A stretch of 64,000 nt of DNA from Komagataeibacter sp. FNDCR2 (GTDB lineage Bacteria; Pseudomonadota; Alphaproteobacteria; Acetobacterales; Acetobacteraceae): positions 1,367,001 to 1,431,000 of the forward strand of contig NZ_JAIWOU010000001.1 of the NCBI RefSeq assembly GCF_021295395.1. Reading direction: 5' to 3'. The notes under the pieces were generated by a model. That model saw only the letters and a list, made by a program, of their open reading frames with translations, did not search any database and had not been told where the DNA came from. Numbering within the stretch: position 1 is the first letter of the stretch; each line of letters opens with the position of its first letter. This document shows positions 17,865 through 28,203 of the stretch, in pieces. The translations under genes were made by a program, and so were the position numbers.

Positions 17865-19400
17865 TTAGCGTGTCAGATCAAAGGAATAATCCGTCACACC
17901 GGGGTCCATCGTATCGTCGTCCAGCTTGTCGAAGATCTTGTCCAGCAGCGTCACCAGAACACGCAGCGCGCCCTGATAACCCCACACCGGGAAGCGGTGA
18001 TGGTGATGCCGGTCAAAGATCGGGAACATGAGACGGATCAGCGGGGTATCGGTGTCACGCTCCAGATACTTGCCATAGGAGTTGCCGATCAGCAGATCGA
18101 CCTTTTCCGTCGCAAGCAGCGAACGCATGTGCCACAGATCCTTGCCGCCCCAGGCCTTGCAGCCGACGCCGAAGGGTGAGCTGTCAAACAGCTCCTGCAT
18201 CTTGGCTTCCCATGCCTTGGTGCCATTGGTCGCCAGGCAGTGCTTGGGCTCGCCACCCGTTTCCATGATGAAACGCGCCATGCCGTAAACGAAATCGGGG
18301 TCACCGTAGATCGCGTAGGTCTTGCCATGCAGCCAGGACTGGCTGTCGGCCATCGCGTCGATCAGGCGGCCACGCTCCATTTCCAGCTCTTGCGGGATGG
18401 GCTTGCCGGACAGTTCGGAAATCGTCTGCAGCAGCTGGTCCGTACCCGCGACACCCAGCGGGTAGTTCAGCGCGGCTGTCTTCTGGCCAAAGCCATTGCA
18501 ATATTCCAGCGTCTTGGGCGTGCAGTATTCCTGCAGCGAGATCGTGGCCGCCGCGTTGACCGCGTCACGCGCCGCTTCGATCTTGGTGCCGCCGTCATAC
18601 ATGCGGAACTCACCGTCCGACGGGGTATCGAACTGGTCCGACACATCCGACAGGATCGTGTATTCCACACCCATCAGGCCGAGAATACGCTTCAGTTCAC
18701 GGTTGTTACCCACCGCGAAGCCGTCAAAGCCCGGAATGATGTTGATGGACGTGTTGGGAACGGCGGTCTTGCCCTTCCAGAAATGCTCCAGGATGCCCTT
18801 GAGCATGTTGTCGTAGCCGGTGACATGGCTACCGACGAACGCCGGCGTGTGCGCGAAAGGAACGTCATATTCCTTGGGCACCGAACCCTTTTCTTTTGCC
18901 GTCTCGATGAAGGCATGCAGGTCATCACCGATAACTTCCGCCATGCAGGTGGTCGATACGGCGATCATCTTGGGGTCGTACAGCTTGTAGGTGTTGGCCA
19001 GGCCATCCACCATGTTGTTCAGGCCACCGAACACCGCCGCGTCTTCCGTCATGGACGAGGAAACCGCGGAAGACGGCTCCTTGAAATGCCGTGACAGGTG
19101 CGAACGGTAATAGGCGACGCAGCCCTGTGAGCCATGCACGAAGCTCATGGTCCGTTCAAAGCCGGACGCCACGAAAACCGCGCCCAGCGGCTGGCAGGCC
19201 TTGGCCGGATTGACCGACAGCGACGTACGGGCAAAGTTCTTTTCACGGTAGTCCCAGCTTTTGGTCCAGTCCGCGATTTCGGTTACTTTCTCAGCCGGAG
19301 GCATGTTCTCCAGCTTCGCCTTTTCGGCCAGCATCTGCTTGTATTCCGGTTCACGGAATAGCGGCGCATGGTCGAGGATCTTATCAACATTTTGAGGCAT
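17865..19400 (-). CDS. nifK: Nitrogenase MoFe protein beta chain NifK
   Basis: NifK forms the alpha2-beta2 dinitrogenase with NifD and provides half of the P-cluster ligands. The expected cysteines are visible: [10 protein letters not shown] near residue 69, [14 protein letters not shown] near 94 and [11 protein letters not shown] near 153, with the FVGSHV serine near 190. Length is 511. It starts 62 bases after nifD, across a hairpin, with an AGGA ribosome site. The C-terminal DYSFDLTR is typical. All catalytic features look intact, so the gene should be functional. Confidence 0.98.
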   Translation of the reverse strand: MPQNVDKILDHAPLFREPEYKQMLAEKAKLENMPPAEKVTEIADWTKSWDYREKNFARTSLSVNPAKACQPLGAVFVASGFERTMSFVHGSQGCVAYYRSHLSRHFKEPSSAVSSSMTEDAAVFGGLNNMVDGLANTYKLYDPKMIAVSTTCMAEVIGDDLHAFIETAKEKGSVPKEYDVPFAHTPAFVGSHVTGYDNMLKGILEHFWKGKTAVPNTSINIIPGFDGFAVGNNRELKRILGLMGVEYTILSDVSDQFDTPSDGEFRMYDGGTKIEAARDAVNAAATISLQEYCTPKTLEYCNGFGQKTAALNYPLGVAGTDQLLQTISELSGKPIPQELEMERGRLIDAMADSQSWLHGKTYAIYGDPDFVYGMARFIMETGGEPKHCLATNGTKAWEAKMQELFDSSPFGVGCKAWGGKDLWHMRSLLATEKVDLLIGNSYGKYLERDTDTPLIRLMFPIFDRHHHHRFPVWGYQGALRVLVTLLDKIFDKLDDDTMDPGVTDYSFDLTR

Positions 19401-19423
19401 GGTAATGGGAATCCTTTCACATA

Positions 19424-19449
19424 CCCGCGTGCGCCATACGGCACGCGGG
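19424..19449. other. Hairpin between nifD and nifK
   Basis: A perfect 9-bp stem (CCCGCGTGC and GCACGCGGG) with an eight-base loop fills most of the nifD-nifK gap. There is no following T-run on the minus strand, so it probably acts on mRNA stability or translation balance rather than termination. Confidence 0.6.
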
Positions 19450-19462
19450 CCGCTTTATGGCC

Positions 19463-20950
19463 TCAGGCAGCTTTTTTCCAGGGAGCCTTGAACATGCTCC
19501 AGACCGGATTGTTGATGGCGAGATCCATGTCGCGCGCAAAGATGGCGAAACCATCATAGCCGTGATACGGACCCGAATAGTCCCAGGAATGCATCTGGCG
19601 GAAGGGGATACCCATCTTCTGGACGGGATATTTTTCCTTGATGCCGGAACCGACCAGATCGGGACGCATGCCTTCAATGAACTTTTCCAGTTCATAGCCG
19701 GTCACGTCGTCATAGATCAGCGTGCCTTCCTTAACGTAGTGGCCGGTGCGCTGGTAATCATCGTTATGAGCGAACTCATAACCCGTTCCGGTGATTTCCA
19801 TGCCCAGGTCGTTATAGGCATTGACCACGTGACGCGGGCGCAGACCGCCGACATACAGCATGACCTTCTTGCCCTCGAGACGGGGACGGAACTTTTCCAG
19901 GACGGCATCGACCAGGGGCTGGTACTTCGCGATGACCCGCTCCGCACCTTCCATGATCTTGTCATCGAACAGCGCGGCGATCTTGCGCAGGGAAGCGGCA
20001 ATCTGCGACGGACCGAAGAAGTTGTATTCCACCCAGGGGATACCGTACTTCTCTTCCATGTGGCGGCAGATGTAGTTCATGGAGCGATAGCAGTGGATCA
20101 GGTTCAGCTTCGCCTTGGGCGCGCGTTCCATTTCCGCCAGTGTCGCATCACCTGACCAGTTGCCAACCACGCGCAGGCCCATTTCCTCAAGCAGGATACG
20201 CGAGGACCAGGCATCGCCACCGATGTTGTAGTCACCGATCACGTTGACGTCGTAAGGCGTCGTCTCAAATTCTGGGGGGTTGTCGTTCTTGTCGAACACC
20301 CAGTCCCGGATCGCGTCGTTGGCGATGTGATGGCCGAGCGACTGGGAGACGCCGCGGAAACCTTCGCAGCGAACCGGCACGATGGTCTTGCCAGTCTCTT
20401 TCTTCTTCTTGCGCGACACGGCTTCGATATCGTCACCGATCAGGCCGATCGGGCATTCGGACTGCACCGAAATACCTTTGGCCAGCGGGAACAGCGTATC
20501 GATTTCGTCGATAATCGTTTCCAGCTTCTTGTCACCGCCGAACACGATGTCCTTTTCCTGGAAATCGGACGTGAACTGCATGGTGACGAACGTATCGACG
20601 CCGGTGTTGCCGATATAGTAGTTGCGGCGCTGCGACCAGGAATACTGACCACATCCGACCGGGCCATGGCTGATATGCACCATGTCCTTGATCGGGCCCC
20701 AGACCACGCCCTTCGAACCGGCATAGGCACATCCGCGGATGGTCATGACGCCGGGAATGGATTTCACATTCGACTTGACCGCGCAATCGCTGAGGAATTC
20801 ACCCTCGGCGGTCTCTTCCTCGGTCGGGGCCTTCGCGACATTGAGATGCTTCTGCCGCCGCTTTTTGGCCTTGTCCGGGTACGCTTCCAGCACTTCCGCG
20901 ATCAGGCGGGCGTGGAACTCGCTTTCGTTAACGTCTTTGTCCAAACTCAT
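19463..20950 (-). CDS. nifD: Nitrogenase MoFe protein alpha chain NifD
   Basis: NifD holds FeMo-co and shares the P-cluster with NifK. P-cluster cysteines are in [16 protein letters not shown] (near residue 70), [10 protein letters not shown] (near 96) and [11 protein letters not shown] (near 162). The FeMo-co ligands are the Cys of [10 protein letters not shown] (near 283) and the His of [17 protein letters not shown] (near 450). The start at [12 protein letters not shown] gives 495 residues; the open frame extends 66 bases upstream into the hairpin region and is not used. It begins 66 bases after nifH. Everything needed for molybdenum nitrogenase is present; no vanadium or iron-only features are seen. 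Confidence 0.98.
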   Translation of the reverse strand: MSLDKDVNESEFHARLIAEVLEAYPDKAKKRRQKHLNVAKAPTEEETAEGEFLSDCAVKSNVKSIPGVMTIRGCAYAGSKGVVWGPIKDMVHISHGPVGCGQYSWSQRRNYYIGNTGVDTFVTMQFTSDFQEKDIVFGGDKKLETIIDEIDTLFPLAKGISVQSECPIGLIGDDIEAVSRKKKKETGKTIVPVRCEGFRGVSQSLGHHIANDAIRDWVFDKNDNPPEFETTPYDVNVIGDYNIGGDAWSSRILLEEMGLRVVGNWSGDATLAEMERAPKAKLNLIHCYRSMNYICRHMEEKYGIPWVEYNFFGPSQIAASLRKIAALFDDKIMEGAERVIAKYQPLVDAVLEKFRPRLEGKKVMLYVGGLRPRHVVNAYNDLGMEITGTGYEFAHNDDYQRTGHYVKEGTLIYDDVTGYELEKFIEGMRPDLVGSGIKEKYPVQKMGIPFRQMHSWDYSGPYHGYDGFAIFARDMDLAINNPVWSMFKAPWKKAA

Positions 20951-20981
20951 TTTCTTGGTCCCCTTCGTGGAAGCGGGAAAC

Positions 20982-21009
20982 GATGTCCGGCGGTCTCCCG
21001 CCAGACATC
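20982..21009. other. Hairpin between nifH and nifD
   Basis: An 11-bp stem with one mismatch (GATGTC-GGCGG pairing with CCGCC-GACATC, loop TCTC) lies just after the nifH stop. Such hairpins after nifH are known to raise nifH transcript levels over nifDK in other diazotrophs. That role is inferred here. Confidence 0.65.
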
Positions 21010-21016
21010 CTGACAA

Positions 21017-21958
<942 letters not shown>

Positions 21959-21982
21959 TTAGGCCCGCCAATAAGGACATCC

Positions 21983-21997
21983 GCAAACAGCGTGCCA
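21983..21997 (-). promoter_or_regulatory. Sigma-54 promoter of the nifHDKENX operon
   Basis: The minus strand reads TGGCACG-CTGT-TTGC, a full -24/-12 match. The expected transcript start near 21971 gives a 5' leader of about 55 bases before the nifH ATG. A NifA site lies 60-75 bases further upstream. Confidence 0.95.
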
Positions 21998-22053
21998 TCG
22001 TGGAAATATGAAAAAGAAAGGCTGTTTTACCTGCCAGCCGACAGTTTTTTGAT

Positions 22054-22088
22054 TGTTTTGTCGTGCTTCATACAAAGGCGACAAAACA
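22054..22088. promoter_or_regulatory. NifA site embedded in a 10-bp inverted repeat upstream of nifH
   Basis: TGT-N10-ACA (22059-22074) is a canonical NifA upstream activator sequence, about 100 bases before the predicted start of transcription. It is partly contained in a perfect inverted repeat, TGTTTTGTCG (22054-22063) and CGACAAAACA (22079-22088) with a 15-base spacer. The larger repeat could hold two activator dimers or a second regulator. Confidence 0.75.
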
Positions 22089-22120
22089 GGCGATCCCGTC
22101 ACCCGCCCCCGTGTACCCAT

Positions 22121-22156
22121 AAAAAAACCGCTGCGCAGGTAATATGCGCAGCGGCC
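22121..22156 (-). terminator. Rho-independent terminator of the nifB operon
   Basis: A perfect 10-bp stem (CCGCTGCGCA, 22128-22137, with TGCGCAGCGG, 22145-22154) is followed on the minus strand by seven Ts (22121-22127). It lies about 40 bases after the SIR2 gene stop and isolates the nifB operon from the nifH promoter. Confidence 0.92.
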
Positions 22157-22191
22157 TTAACAAAGCGAAAAAACCCCTCCCACCCGTCTGT

Positions 22192-23022
22192 TCAGGCGGC
22201 GAGCAGCTCCGTTATCGAGTCCAGGGAGATACAGACGGGGCGGATGCCGTTGATCTCCAGAAAACGTAATTCATTACGCGACATCACTTCGGGTTCCACC
22301 ACGGCGTAGTACGGTCCGGCGGAGCGCTTCATGATCTGCCGCGCGTAGATGCGCAGCATCTGGTCATCAAAGCGACAACCCAGGAATACAAAGCCACATT
22401 CGGTACGCCGGAACCTGACAATGTCCGGAATCGGCGTCTGGATGTCGATTTCTGTCAGGACCTCAACATAATCGGAATCGGCAATCAGGTAATTATGGGC
22501 GGGCGTAACCGAGCCGTGCGGCTTGTACAGAATGGTCTTCCAGTTCTGCGCCTCTTCCACCGGCACTTCCTGCCCGGCCGCGTTATAGGCGCGGAACCAC
22601 TGGAATTCACCGATACCCGCGCGGGTGATACCCTGGATCTCGCCCCATGCATCCGCCGGGCAACCCGTTTCCAGCGCCGTGCGCATGGCGCCGTCGTACC
22701 AGGTGTCGACAATCAGGGGCGGGGCGTAGGCGGCCAGCATTTCATGCAGGTCCACGGGCTTCACCGGCTCGGCATAGGCCTTGTCCATAAGCGCCGTAAG
22801 GGTGGAGCGATGGCGACGGCTTTCGATATACTGCGCCGCCGCCCACGGATTGCCCCGCGCCCGCTTGGGCAGGGCAACCTGGCTTCCCAGAAACGCGGCA
22901 AGATCGGCGGGGCTGGCGGGCACGTTGCTGGGTGGGCGCAATTCGCTCACGCCCGTGCCCAGGTACGGGATCAGGCGCCCGGCACGCAGGCCCGCGCTGA
23001 TTTCGTGGGTGACGTCACTCAT
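22192..23022 (-). CDS. SIR2-like domain protein of the nif cluster
   Basis: A 276-residue protein with a SIR2-like fold. The N-terminal nucleotide-binding stretch LIPYLGTGVSELRPPS is near residue 17, then ILYKPHGSVTP near 165 and FVFLGCRFDDQMLRIYARQI near 211. Related SIR2-like proteins accompany nifB, nifZ and nifT in many proteobacterial nif clusters, but their role is unknown. They differ from classical sirtuins (no zinc cysteines visible). Overlap with nifT is four bases (ATGA) and a strong terminator follows, so it is the last gene of the nifB operon. It may modify or monitor a nif protein using NAD; this is inference. Confidence 0.85.
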   Translation of the reverse strand: MSDVTHEISAGLRAGRLIPYLGTGVSELRPPSNVPASPADLAAFLGSQVALPKRARGNPWAAAQYIESRRHRSTLTALMDKAYAEPVKPVDLHEMLAAYAPPLIVDTWYDGAMRTALETGCPADAWGEIQGITRAGIGEFQWFRAYNAAGQEVPVEEAQNWKTILYKPHGSVTPAHNYLIADSDYVEVLTEIDIQTPIPDIVRFRRTECGFVFLGCRFDDQMLRIYARQIMKRSAGPYYAVVEPEVMSRNELRFLEINGIRPVCISLDSITELLAA

Positions 23023-23240
23023 GTACCCTCCCCTTCCTCGCTCAGCTTACGGGCGTTGACCGTAATCGGCAGCCGGGGTTCCGCTTCCATTTCCGGCAGT
23101 TCAAGCACCCAGCCATTCTTGAGTTTGATCCATCCCCCCCACAGCGCATCATGCTGCTGGGCGACGACAGGCTCTTCCAGATCCTTTTTCGGTACATAAA
23201 TCGACAATCCACGCGTATCCCGCCGCACCATGACCTTCAT
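23019..23240 (-). CDS. nifT: NifT/FixU small protein
   Basis: A 73-residue NifT (FixU) protein. It begins MKVMVRRDTRGLSIYVPKKDLEE, and has LWGGWIKLKNGWVLELPEM near residue 33. The role is unknown; deletion in other diazotrophs has little effect. It overlaps nifZ upstream and the SIR2 gene downstream by four bases each, so the three are translationally coupled. Confidence 0.93.
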   Translation of the reverse strand: MKVMVRRDTRGLSIYVPKKDLEEPVVAQQHDALWGGWIKLKNGWVLELPEMEAEPRLPITVNARKLSEEGEGT

Positions 23241-23515
23241 TTTACTGCCTCTGCCTCCAGGTTAAGTTCGCGCGCGCGCATGCCGACCACCGTCCCACGC
23301 TCGATAAATTCGACGGCGTAAATATAATAGCGTTGCAAAAAGACGCCGATGTCGCGCACGTAGCCGACATCGCCCTTGTGAACCAGCATTTCACCGATTT
23401 CCCGGCCCGCGAACGTCCCGTCGTTCTTCACGTAACGGGTCGCGCGCACTTTCGTGCCGGGCATGAAAACGGGCTGCTTCCTGATCTCGATTTCTTCTTC
23501 ACGTCCCAGTCCCAT
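23237..23515 (-). CDS. nifZ: P-cluster maturation protein NifZ
   Basis: NifZ (92 residues) helps form the second P-cluster of the MoFe protein. It is recognised by PGTKVRATRYVKNDGTF near residue 19 and GDVGYVRDIGVFLQRYYIYAVEF near 48. GGAAGGAAC precedes the ATG, which lies inside the end of the LRV gene (17-base overlap). Its stop overlaps nifT. Length and features are normal for the shorter NifZ type without a long C-terminal extension. Confidence 0.94.
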   Translation of the reverse strand: MGLGREEEIEIRKQPVFMPGTKVRATRYVKNDGTFAGREIGEMLVHKGDVGYVRDIGVFLQRYYIYAVEFIERGTVVGMRARELNLEAEAVK

Positions 23516-24317
23516 CGGGGTGTTCCTTCCTGATATCTTCAGACAGACGACACTTGATCAGATCCTGAATGAGCGGTTCATCGTCATCGGCAAGTTCATG
23601 CAGCATGTCGGATGGCAAGCGCTCAATCGCGGTGTAACGGACGCGCAGGTCTTCATCGGTCGCCAGGATCGCCAGCAACGACGTCGGGACGCGCGTTGCC
23701 AGAATCTGGCGCACCGTAGGCTCGGGATCAGCCAGCATGGACGAAAGATAGGCCGGTGCGATACGGCGGGCGACCCACCGACGGACATCCGGGTCCACGT
23801 CCCGAACGGCTGTCAGCAGCATTTCCGGCGCAAGGCGACGCACCACCATGAGACGGACGCCCGCATCCGCATCCGCCAGCAGTTCGAGCAGTTCCTTGCC
23901 CTCCAGCCTGCTGGCCAGGGCAATCCTTACCCGACGGTCCGGGTCGGTGGACATGGGCAGAATACGTGCCACCGGCAACCGCAGGACCGCCCCCACCCTT
24001 ACCTCCCCTTCCGGGTCGGCCAGCATGGGAGGCAGCCGGAATATGGTGCAGTACCTGACCGCAATGGCCCGGACTTCATCATAGGGATGATCGAGGTATT
24101 CATCCGCTACCGATGGATTATGGCGGAAGAACCTGTCCACACGCCGGGCCCGGCGGTCACGCACACAGCTACGTCCCCGCTGGCACCGGCCATCACGATG
24201 CATGGGTTCATGCCGGCAGTCGCGACAGCGTACCTGCTGCCCCTGCCAGTCCACGATTTCATTCGTAAAATCGGCAGGGGCGTCGGCTGCGTCGTGTTCC
24301 GGCGTGTCCTCATTCAT
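23499..24317 (-). CDS. 4Fe-4S leucine-rich repeat variant (LRV) protein
   Basis: A 272-residue protein with two parts. The N-terminus has four cysteines (VRCRDCRHE, then GRCQRGRSC, near residues 30-50), which bind a [4Fe-4S] cluster in the related Azotobacter LRV protein. The rest is about eight helical repeats of roughly 24 residues with the pattern LADP-x-VR-x-x-x-A-x-R-L (for example MLADPEGEVRVGAVLRLP and ATDEDLRVRYTAIERLP). The chosen ATG has GGGGG upstream; the frame is open 66 bases further but that overlaps fdxN. It sits between fdxN and nifZ, the usual location. Its function is unknown; the fold suggests protein binding near NifB or nitrogenase. Confidence 0.9.
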   Translation of the reverse strand: MNEDTPEHDAADAPADFTNEIVDWQGQQVRCRDCRHEPMHRDGRCQRGRSCVRDRRARRVDRFFRHNPSVADEYLDHPYDEVRAIAVRYCTIFRLPPMLADPEGEVRVGAVLRLPVARILPMSTDPDRRVRIALASRLEGKELLELLADADAGVRLMVVRRLAPEMLLTAVRDVDPDVRRWVARRIAPAYLSSMLADPEPTVRQILATRVPTSLLAILATDEDLRVRYTAIERLPSDMLHELADDDEPLIQDLIKCRLSEDIRKEHPDGTGT

Positions 24318-24337
24318 GAGACAGCCCCCGGAACGGG

Positions 24338-24532
24338 TCAGGCCGGAATGCAGGTATTCGGGACGGGGCAGACTTCGGCGCACTGCGCCACGTCAAAATG
24401 CCCTTCGCATTCCGTGCACTTCTTGGGGTTGATCACATACAGGTCGTTCTTGAGGGTGATCGCGCCGTTCGGGCACTCAAATTCACAGGCGCCGCAAACC
24501 GTGCACTGGGACGTAACAATTTTGTAAGCCAT
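24338..24532 (-). CDS. fdxN: Ferredoxin FdxN
   Basis: A 64-residue 2[4Fe-4S] ferredoxin of the nif-linked FdxN type. Cluster motifs are [12 protein letters not shown] near residue 10 and [19 protein letters not shown] near 39, the second with the family's longer spacing. The start MAYKIVTSQ has AGGAGAG at good distance; the frame is open far upstream but overlaps nifB. It lies 37 bases after nifB and probably gives electrons to NifB or nitrogenase. Confidence 0.96.
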   Translation of the reverse strand: MAYKIVTSQCTVCGACEFECPNGAITLKNDLYVINPKKCTECEGHFDVAQCAEVCPVPNTCIPA

Positions 24533-24569
24533 GATTTTCTCTCCTGGGTTATGTTCAAAAGTTCCGGAT

Positions 24570-26051
24570 TCAGGCTGTCTGCCGGATTTCCGTGCCGAAA
24601 GCGTTGGAATACCAGCCGGTGATTCCGGCCTCGATCCAGTCATGGGCATAGTCATGACTGACCTCGATCCCGGCCTCCTTCAGGCTGTCGCGCGGACAGT
24701 CGCCAACCTTGGCGCACAGCACGACGCGAACGCCCTCCAGGGCCTCGATCGTGCTGTCGAGCGTCGCGTCCTCACCCCACCCGCCTTCGCAATAGTTGTC
24801 TACCTTGCGATGGCCGGTGAATGTGATTCCGGATGCCGAGACTTCGTAGATCTGGAATTCGCGGGCATGACCGAAATGCTGGTTGATCCGTCCGCCCCCC
24901 TTGGTCGCGACCGCGACAAGGACCGGCGTTTCCGCATCAATCCCGGCCAGCATCGCCCCGGCCGCCTCGCGCTGCTTCATGTGCTCGCCGCGCTCCTGCG
25001 CCACGACCTCACGATAGGTTTCCCGGCGCGACGGATCGTAGGAGACCTCATCCGCCAACTGGTCCATCGTGAATTCCTGGCCACGATCCTCACCTAGCAG
25101 GCCGACCGCATCCGCCCGGCACTGGCGGCAGTGGCGCATGAGCTTGGTCCCGTCGGACAGGCGATCCTGCAACGCCTTGAGTTCCTGCGCCTTGGGTCCA
25201 CGCTGCCCGGTCAGGCCATAATGCGTGCCATGCGCGGGGTCGGAAATGAGCGGCATGATGTTGTGCAGGAAAGCGCCCTTGGCCTTGACGACCCTGTTCA
25301 CTTCAATCAGGTGCTCATCATTGACACCGGGGATCATGACGGAATTGATCTTGGTCAGGATCCCGCGCGCGGTCAGCATCTCCAGCCCGAGCATCTGGCG
25401 CTCGTGCAGGATCCTGGAGGCGTCCAGCCCCGTCCAGCGCTTGTTTTTGTAGAAAATCCACGGATAGATCTTCGTGCCGATTTCCGGATCAACCATGTTG
25501 ATCGTGATCGTTACGTGATCGATGTTCATTTCCGCGATTTCATCGACATGCTCGGGCAGGGCCAGACCATTTGTCGACAGGCACAGTTTGATGTCCGGAA
25601 TATCCTGCGACACCTGTGCGAAGGTTTCCTGCGTTTTTTTCCAGTCGTAACAGGCATCGCCTGGGCCGGCGATACCCAGGACGGAAAGCTGCGGCACCTC
25701 GTTGGCGACCGTAATGACCTTGCGCCGCGCCTGCGTGGGCGTCAGCTTTTCCGAGACGACGCCGGGGCGGCTTTCATTCGCGCAGTCATATTTGCGATTA
25801 CAATAATTGCACTGGATGTTACACGCGGGCGCCACGGCCACGTGCATCCGGGCAAAATAATGATGCGCCTCTTCCGAATAGCAGGGATGATCCTTGACCT
25901 TTTCCCATATTTCCGGGGGAAGGTCGGACGGACCATCGGAACTTCCGCAACTGGATGAGGAACACCCGCTCTCACCGCTCAGGGCCGAACGCATATCCTG
26001 CGCATCCTGCGGTGCAAGCATATCCAGACTGATGAGCTGTGCCATTGCCAT
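24570..26051 (-). CDS. nifB: FeMo-co biosynthesis radical SAM protein NifB
   Basis: NifB fuses two [4Fe-4S] clusters with a SAM-derived carbide to make NifB-co, the core of FeMo-co. The radical SAM motif Cx3Cx2C is CNIQCNYC near residue 75, followed by NRKYDC, and [12 protein letters not shown] lies near 122. The C-terminal part (about 375-480) is a fused NifX-like cofactor-carrier domain, with [20 protein letters not shown] visible. Length is 493. The first ATG (26051) is only about two bases from CGGAG; the second ATG at 26045 has better spacing and may be the real start. It heads the nifB-fdxN-LRV-nifZ-nifT-SIR2 operon from a sigma-54 promoter. Confidence 0.97.
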   Translation of the reverse strand: MAMAQLISLDMLAPQDAQDMRSALSGESGCSSSSCGSSDGPSDLPPEIWEKVKDHPCYSEEAHHYFARMHVAVAPACNIQCNYCNRKYDCANESRPGVVSEKLTPTQARRKVITVANEVPQLSVLGIAGPGDACYDWKKTQETFAQVSQDIPDIKLCLSTNGLALPEHVDEIAEMNIDHVTITINMVDPEIGTKIYPWIFYKNKRWTGLDASRILHERQMLGLEMLTARGILTKINSVMIPGVNDEHLIEVNRVVKAKGAFLHNIMPLISDPAHGTHYGLTGQRGPKAQELKALQDRLSDGTKLMRHCRQCRADAVGLLGEDRGQEFTMDQLADEVSYDPSRRETYREVVAQERGEHMKQREAAGAMLAGIDAETPVLVAVATKGGGRINQHFGHAREFQIYEVSASGITFTGHRKVDNYCEGGWGEDATLDSTIEALEGVRVVLCAKVGDCPRDSLKEAGIEVSHDYAHDWIEAGITGWYSNAFGTEIRQTA

Positions 26052-26084
26052 TCTCCGGACTGACTTTCGCTAATCAGGTCCGGC

Positions 26085-26099
26085 GCAAGAAACATGCCA
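26085..26099 (-). promoter_or_regulatory. Sigma-54 promoter of the nifB operon
   Basis: The minus strand reads TGGCATG-TTTC-TTGC, a -24/-12 element with one deviation (T for C after TGGCA). The predicted start near 26073 lies 22-28 bases before the nifB ATG, and a NifA site lies about 60-75 bases upstream. Confidence 0.87.
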
Positions 26100-26102
26100 T
26101 GT

Positions 26103-26132
26103 CGGAAGGGCGGTGTTATCGGGGCCCTTCCG
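26103..26132. other. Hairpin between nifA and the nifB promoter
   Basis: A perfect 9-bp stem (CGGAAGGGC and GCCCTTCCG) with a 12-base loop lies between the nifA stop and the nifB -24 box. No T-run follows on the minus strand. It may weakly end or protect the nifA transcript. Confidence 0.45.
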
Positions 26133-26159
26133 CCCCCCGCGTCAGGAGAGCGACAGGAA

Positions 26160-26175
26160 TGTGCCAACCACGACA
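26160..26175. promoter_or_regulatory. NifA upstream activator site for nifB
   Basis: A canonical TGT-N10-ACA (TGT 26160-26162, ACA 26173-26175) sits 20 bases after the nifA stop and about 95 bases before the predicted nifB transcript start, the correct range for NifA action. Confidence 0.75.
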
Positions 26176-26195
26176 ATTCCGACACTGGCTTTCCG

Positions 26196-27959
26196 TCAGA
26201 ATTTTTTGATGGAAATCCCGTTCTTGCGCAGGGCGTAGCCGATCTGGCGCGGGGTCAGGCCCAGTATGCGCGCGGCCTTGGCCTGCACCCATCCCGCCGT
26301 TTCCATCGCCTCGATCAGTTCTTCGCGCTGTGCGCTCCATTCCCCCTGCGCGGCCGAACAGACCGAGGAAGACGGGCACGTCGCCGCCGGGTCGGGCGTT
26401 GGGGACACGGGAGGAGCGGCAACGACATCGTCAACCGGCAGGGACGGCACGGCGGGGGCTGGGGCCGGAACGTCGTCCCCGTCCATGGTATCGGGGCTGT
26501 CATGGGTCAGTTGCGGCCCGGCCGGCGGGGAGGCAGGCGTGGGATTGCGCCAGAAAATGGAGGAAAGGCACCCATCGCTCCGGCAGGCGAAATCCTGTGC
26601 GGTGATGACGTCTCCCTGCGCCAGGGTGGCCGTTCTGCGAATGCAATTTTCCAGTTCACGCACATTCCCGGGGAAATAGCAGGCAGTCAGCACGTCCAGC
26701 CCGGTGGAATCAATGGACAGGTCCATATGATTGCTCTCGTTGAAGCGACGCAGGAATTCTTCAGCCAGCAACGGAATGTCGGAAATGCGCTCACGCAGCG
26801 CGGGAAGGAAAATGGGGATCACGCTCAGGCGATAGTACAGGTCGGCACGGAAACGCCCCTTGCTGACCGCCTCTTCCAGGTTGCGGTTTGTCGCGGTCAC
26901 GATCCGGACATTGACCTTGAGCGTACGGGTTCCCCCCACGCGCTCGAATTCACCATCCTGAAGCACGCGAAGCAGCTTGGCCTGGAAACTTGGCGAAATT
27001 TCGCCAATTTCATCCATGAACAGCGTGCCGCCATCAGCCAGTTCAAAACGCCCCTTGCGCTGGTTGAGCGCGCCGGTGAAAGCCCCCTTTTCATGCCCGA
27101 AAAGTTCCGATTCCAGAACGCTTTCCGGCAGGGCGGCGCAGTTCAGCTTGACGAACGGCTTGTTCTGCCGGGGCGAGGCCATATGAATGGCGCGGGCAAA
27201 GAGTTCCTTGCCCGTGCCCGATTCACCCCGCAGCAGGACGGTCACGTTACTCCGGGCCACGATCTCGATTTTCTTGAGCACGGCGCGCAGGGCCGGACTA
27301 TTGCCGACAATGCCGAAATCGTTCCCGGTTTCTTCCCCTTCCGTCAGGATTTTGCGTTCATGCGCGACATCCTTCATCAGCCGTTCGCGATCACGCTGCA
27401 CCAGGCGATGGAGCCGGAGCATCTGCCCCATGAGCCCCCCGACCATGGAAAGCAGGCTGACATCAATGCTGCCGACGACCGAATCCTCGGCAATGGCGGG
27501 CCGGTCCAGAATCAGGACACCGATGACCTGCTCACGGCTGATGATGGGCACGCCGATAACCCCGATGCGGCCGGGGCCGACCTCCCATGCCGGGGCCTTG
27601 GCGAAACCGTATTTGAGATCCAGCGCAACGTCGGGCACCAGCAGGGGCTGCTGGCTGGTGACGATCTGCCCGATCGCCTGTTCCGGCATGCTGTCAATAT
27701 AGGTTTTCGCGGCCGTGGGGTCCGCATAGGTGCTGATGACCGTATCGTTATGTTCCGCGTCATCGAACAGGACGACGGCGGCGTTGTTCATATCAACGAA
27801 ATTTTCAAGAACGGTCAGGACACTTTTGATGATTCCAGACGTTTCCGTCGGCGCGCATAAAATTTTTGAAATTTCATGCAATCCGAATAAAGCGCGCTCT
27901 GCCCATGTTGACTGGCCTGCCATGCTGACGGGCCGACAGGGAATGTGATCTGCAGGCAT
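26196..27959 (-). CDS. nifA: Nif-specific sigma-54 activator NifA
   Basis: NifA is the enhancer-binding activator of sigma-54 nif promoters. An N-terminal GAF domain (about 30-175) is followed by the AAA+ domain with Walker [11 protein letters not shown] (near 242), the sigma-54 contact [15 protein letters not shown] (near 282-296) and Walker [11 protein letters not shown]-terminal helix-turn-helix ends the protein ([20 protein letters not shown]). Between them is the cysteine pattern Cx11Cx19Cx4C (near 424-461), the mark of NifA proteins directly sensitive to oxygen, followed by a long Pro/Ala-rich linker. The ATG at 27959 has GGGAGG upstream; 23 more residues could be read but look non-coding. 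No -24/-12 element or clear FNR box is seen upstream. Confidence 0.97.
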   Translation of the reverse strand: MPADHIPCRPVSMAGQSTWAERALFGLHEISKILCAPTETSGIIKSVLTVLENFVDMNNAAVVLFDDAEHNDTVISTYADPTAAKTYIDSMPEQAIGQIVTSQQPLLVPDVALDLKYGFAKAPAWEVGPGRIGVIGVPIISREQVIGVLILDRPAIAEDSVVGSIDVSLLSMVGGLMGQMLRLHRLVQRDRERLMKDVAHERKILTEGEETGNDFGIVGNSPALRAVLKKIEIVARSNVTVLLRGESGTGKELFARAIHMASPRQNKPFVKLNCAALPESVLESELFGHEKGAFTGALNQRKGRFELADGGTLFMDEIGEISPSFQAKLLRVLQDGEFERVGGTRTLKVNVRIVTATNRNLEEAVSKGRFRADLYYRLSVIPIFLPALRERISDIPLLAEEFLRRFNESNHMDLSIDSTGLDVLTACYFPGNVRELENCIRRTATLAQGDVITAQDFACRSDGCLSSIFWRNPTPASPPAGPQLTHDSPDTMDGDDVPAPAPAVPSLPVDDVVAAPPVSPTPDPAATCPSSSVCSAAQGEWSAQREELIEAMETAGWVQAKAARILGLTPRQIGYALRKNGISIKKF

Positions 27960-28203
27960 GTCTATTGCCTCCCCCCACTTCTCCAACTGCACCCAGATAT
28001 GCCCTTTCGGAATGCATAGACATGACACTCCGGCACAAGAGTTACAACCTTCATTTTAAAAATATGAAACATATTATCATAGAATTCGATATCAAATTTC
28101 TCAGATTTTCTGTTTGCATTATTTTTCTGATGCTTACGGTCTCATCGTATATATTCGTTCTGGAATAGATATATGTTCCGTTTTATATAGACGCCCGTCG
28201 CTT

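Noticed and set aside
27960-28203. Possible FNR or -24/-12 control of nifA
   Set aside because: TTGATATCGAA near 28090 is not a proper FNR palindrome and no GG-N10-GC element is present, so no regulator is assigned.
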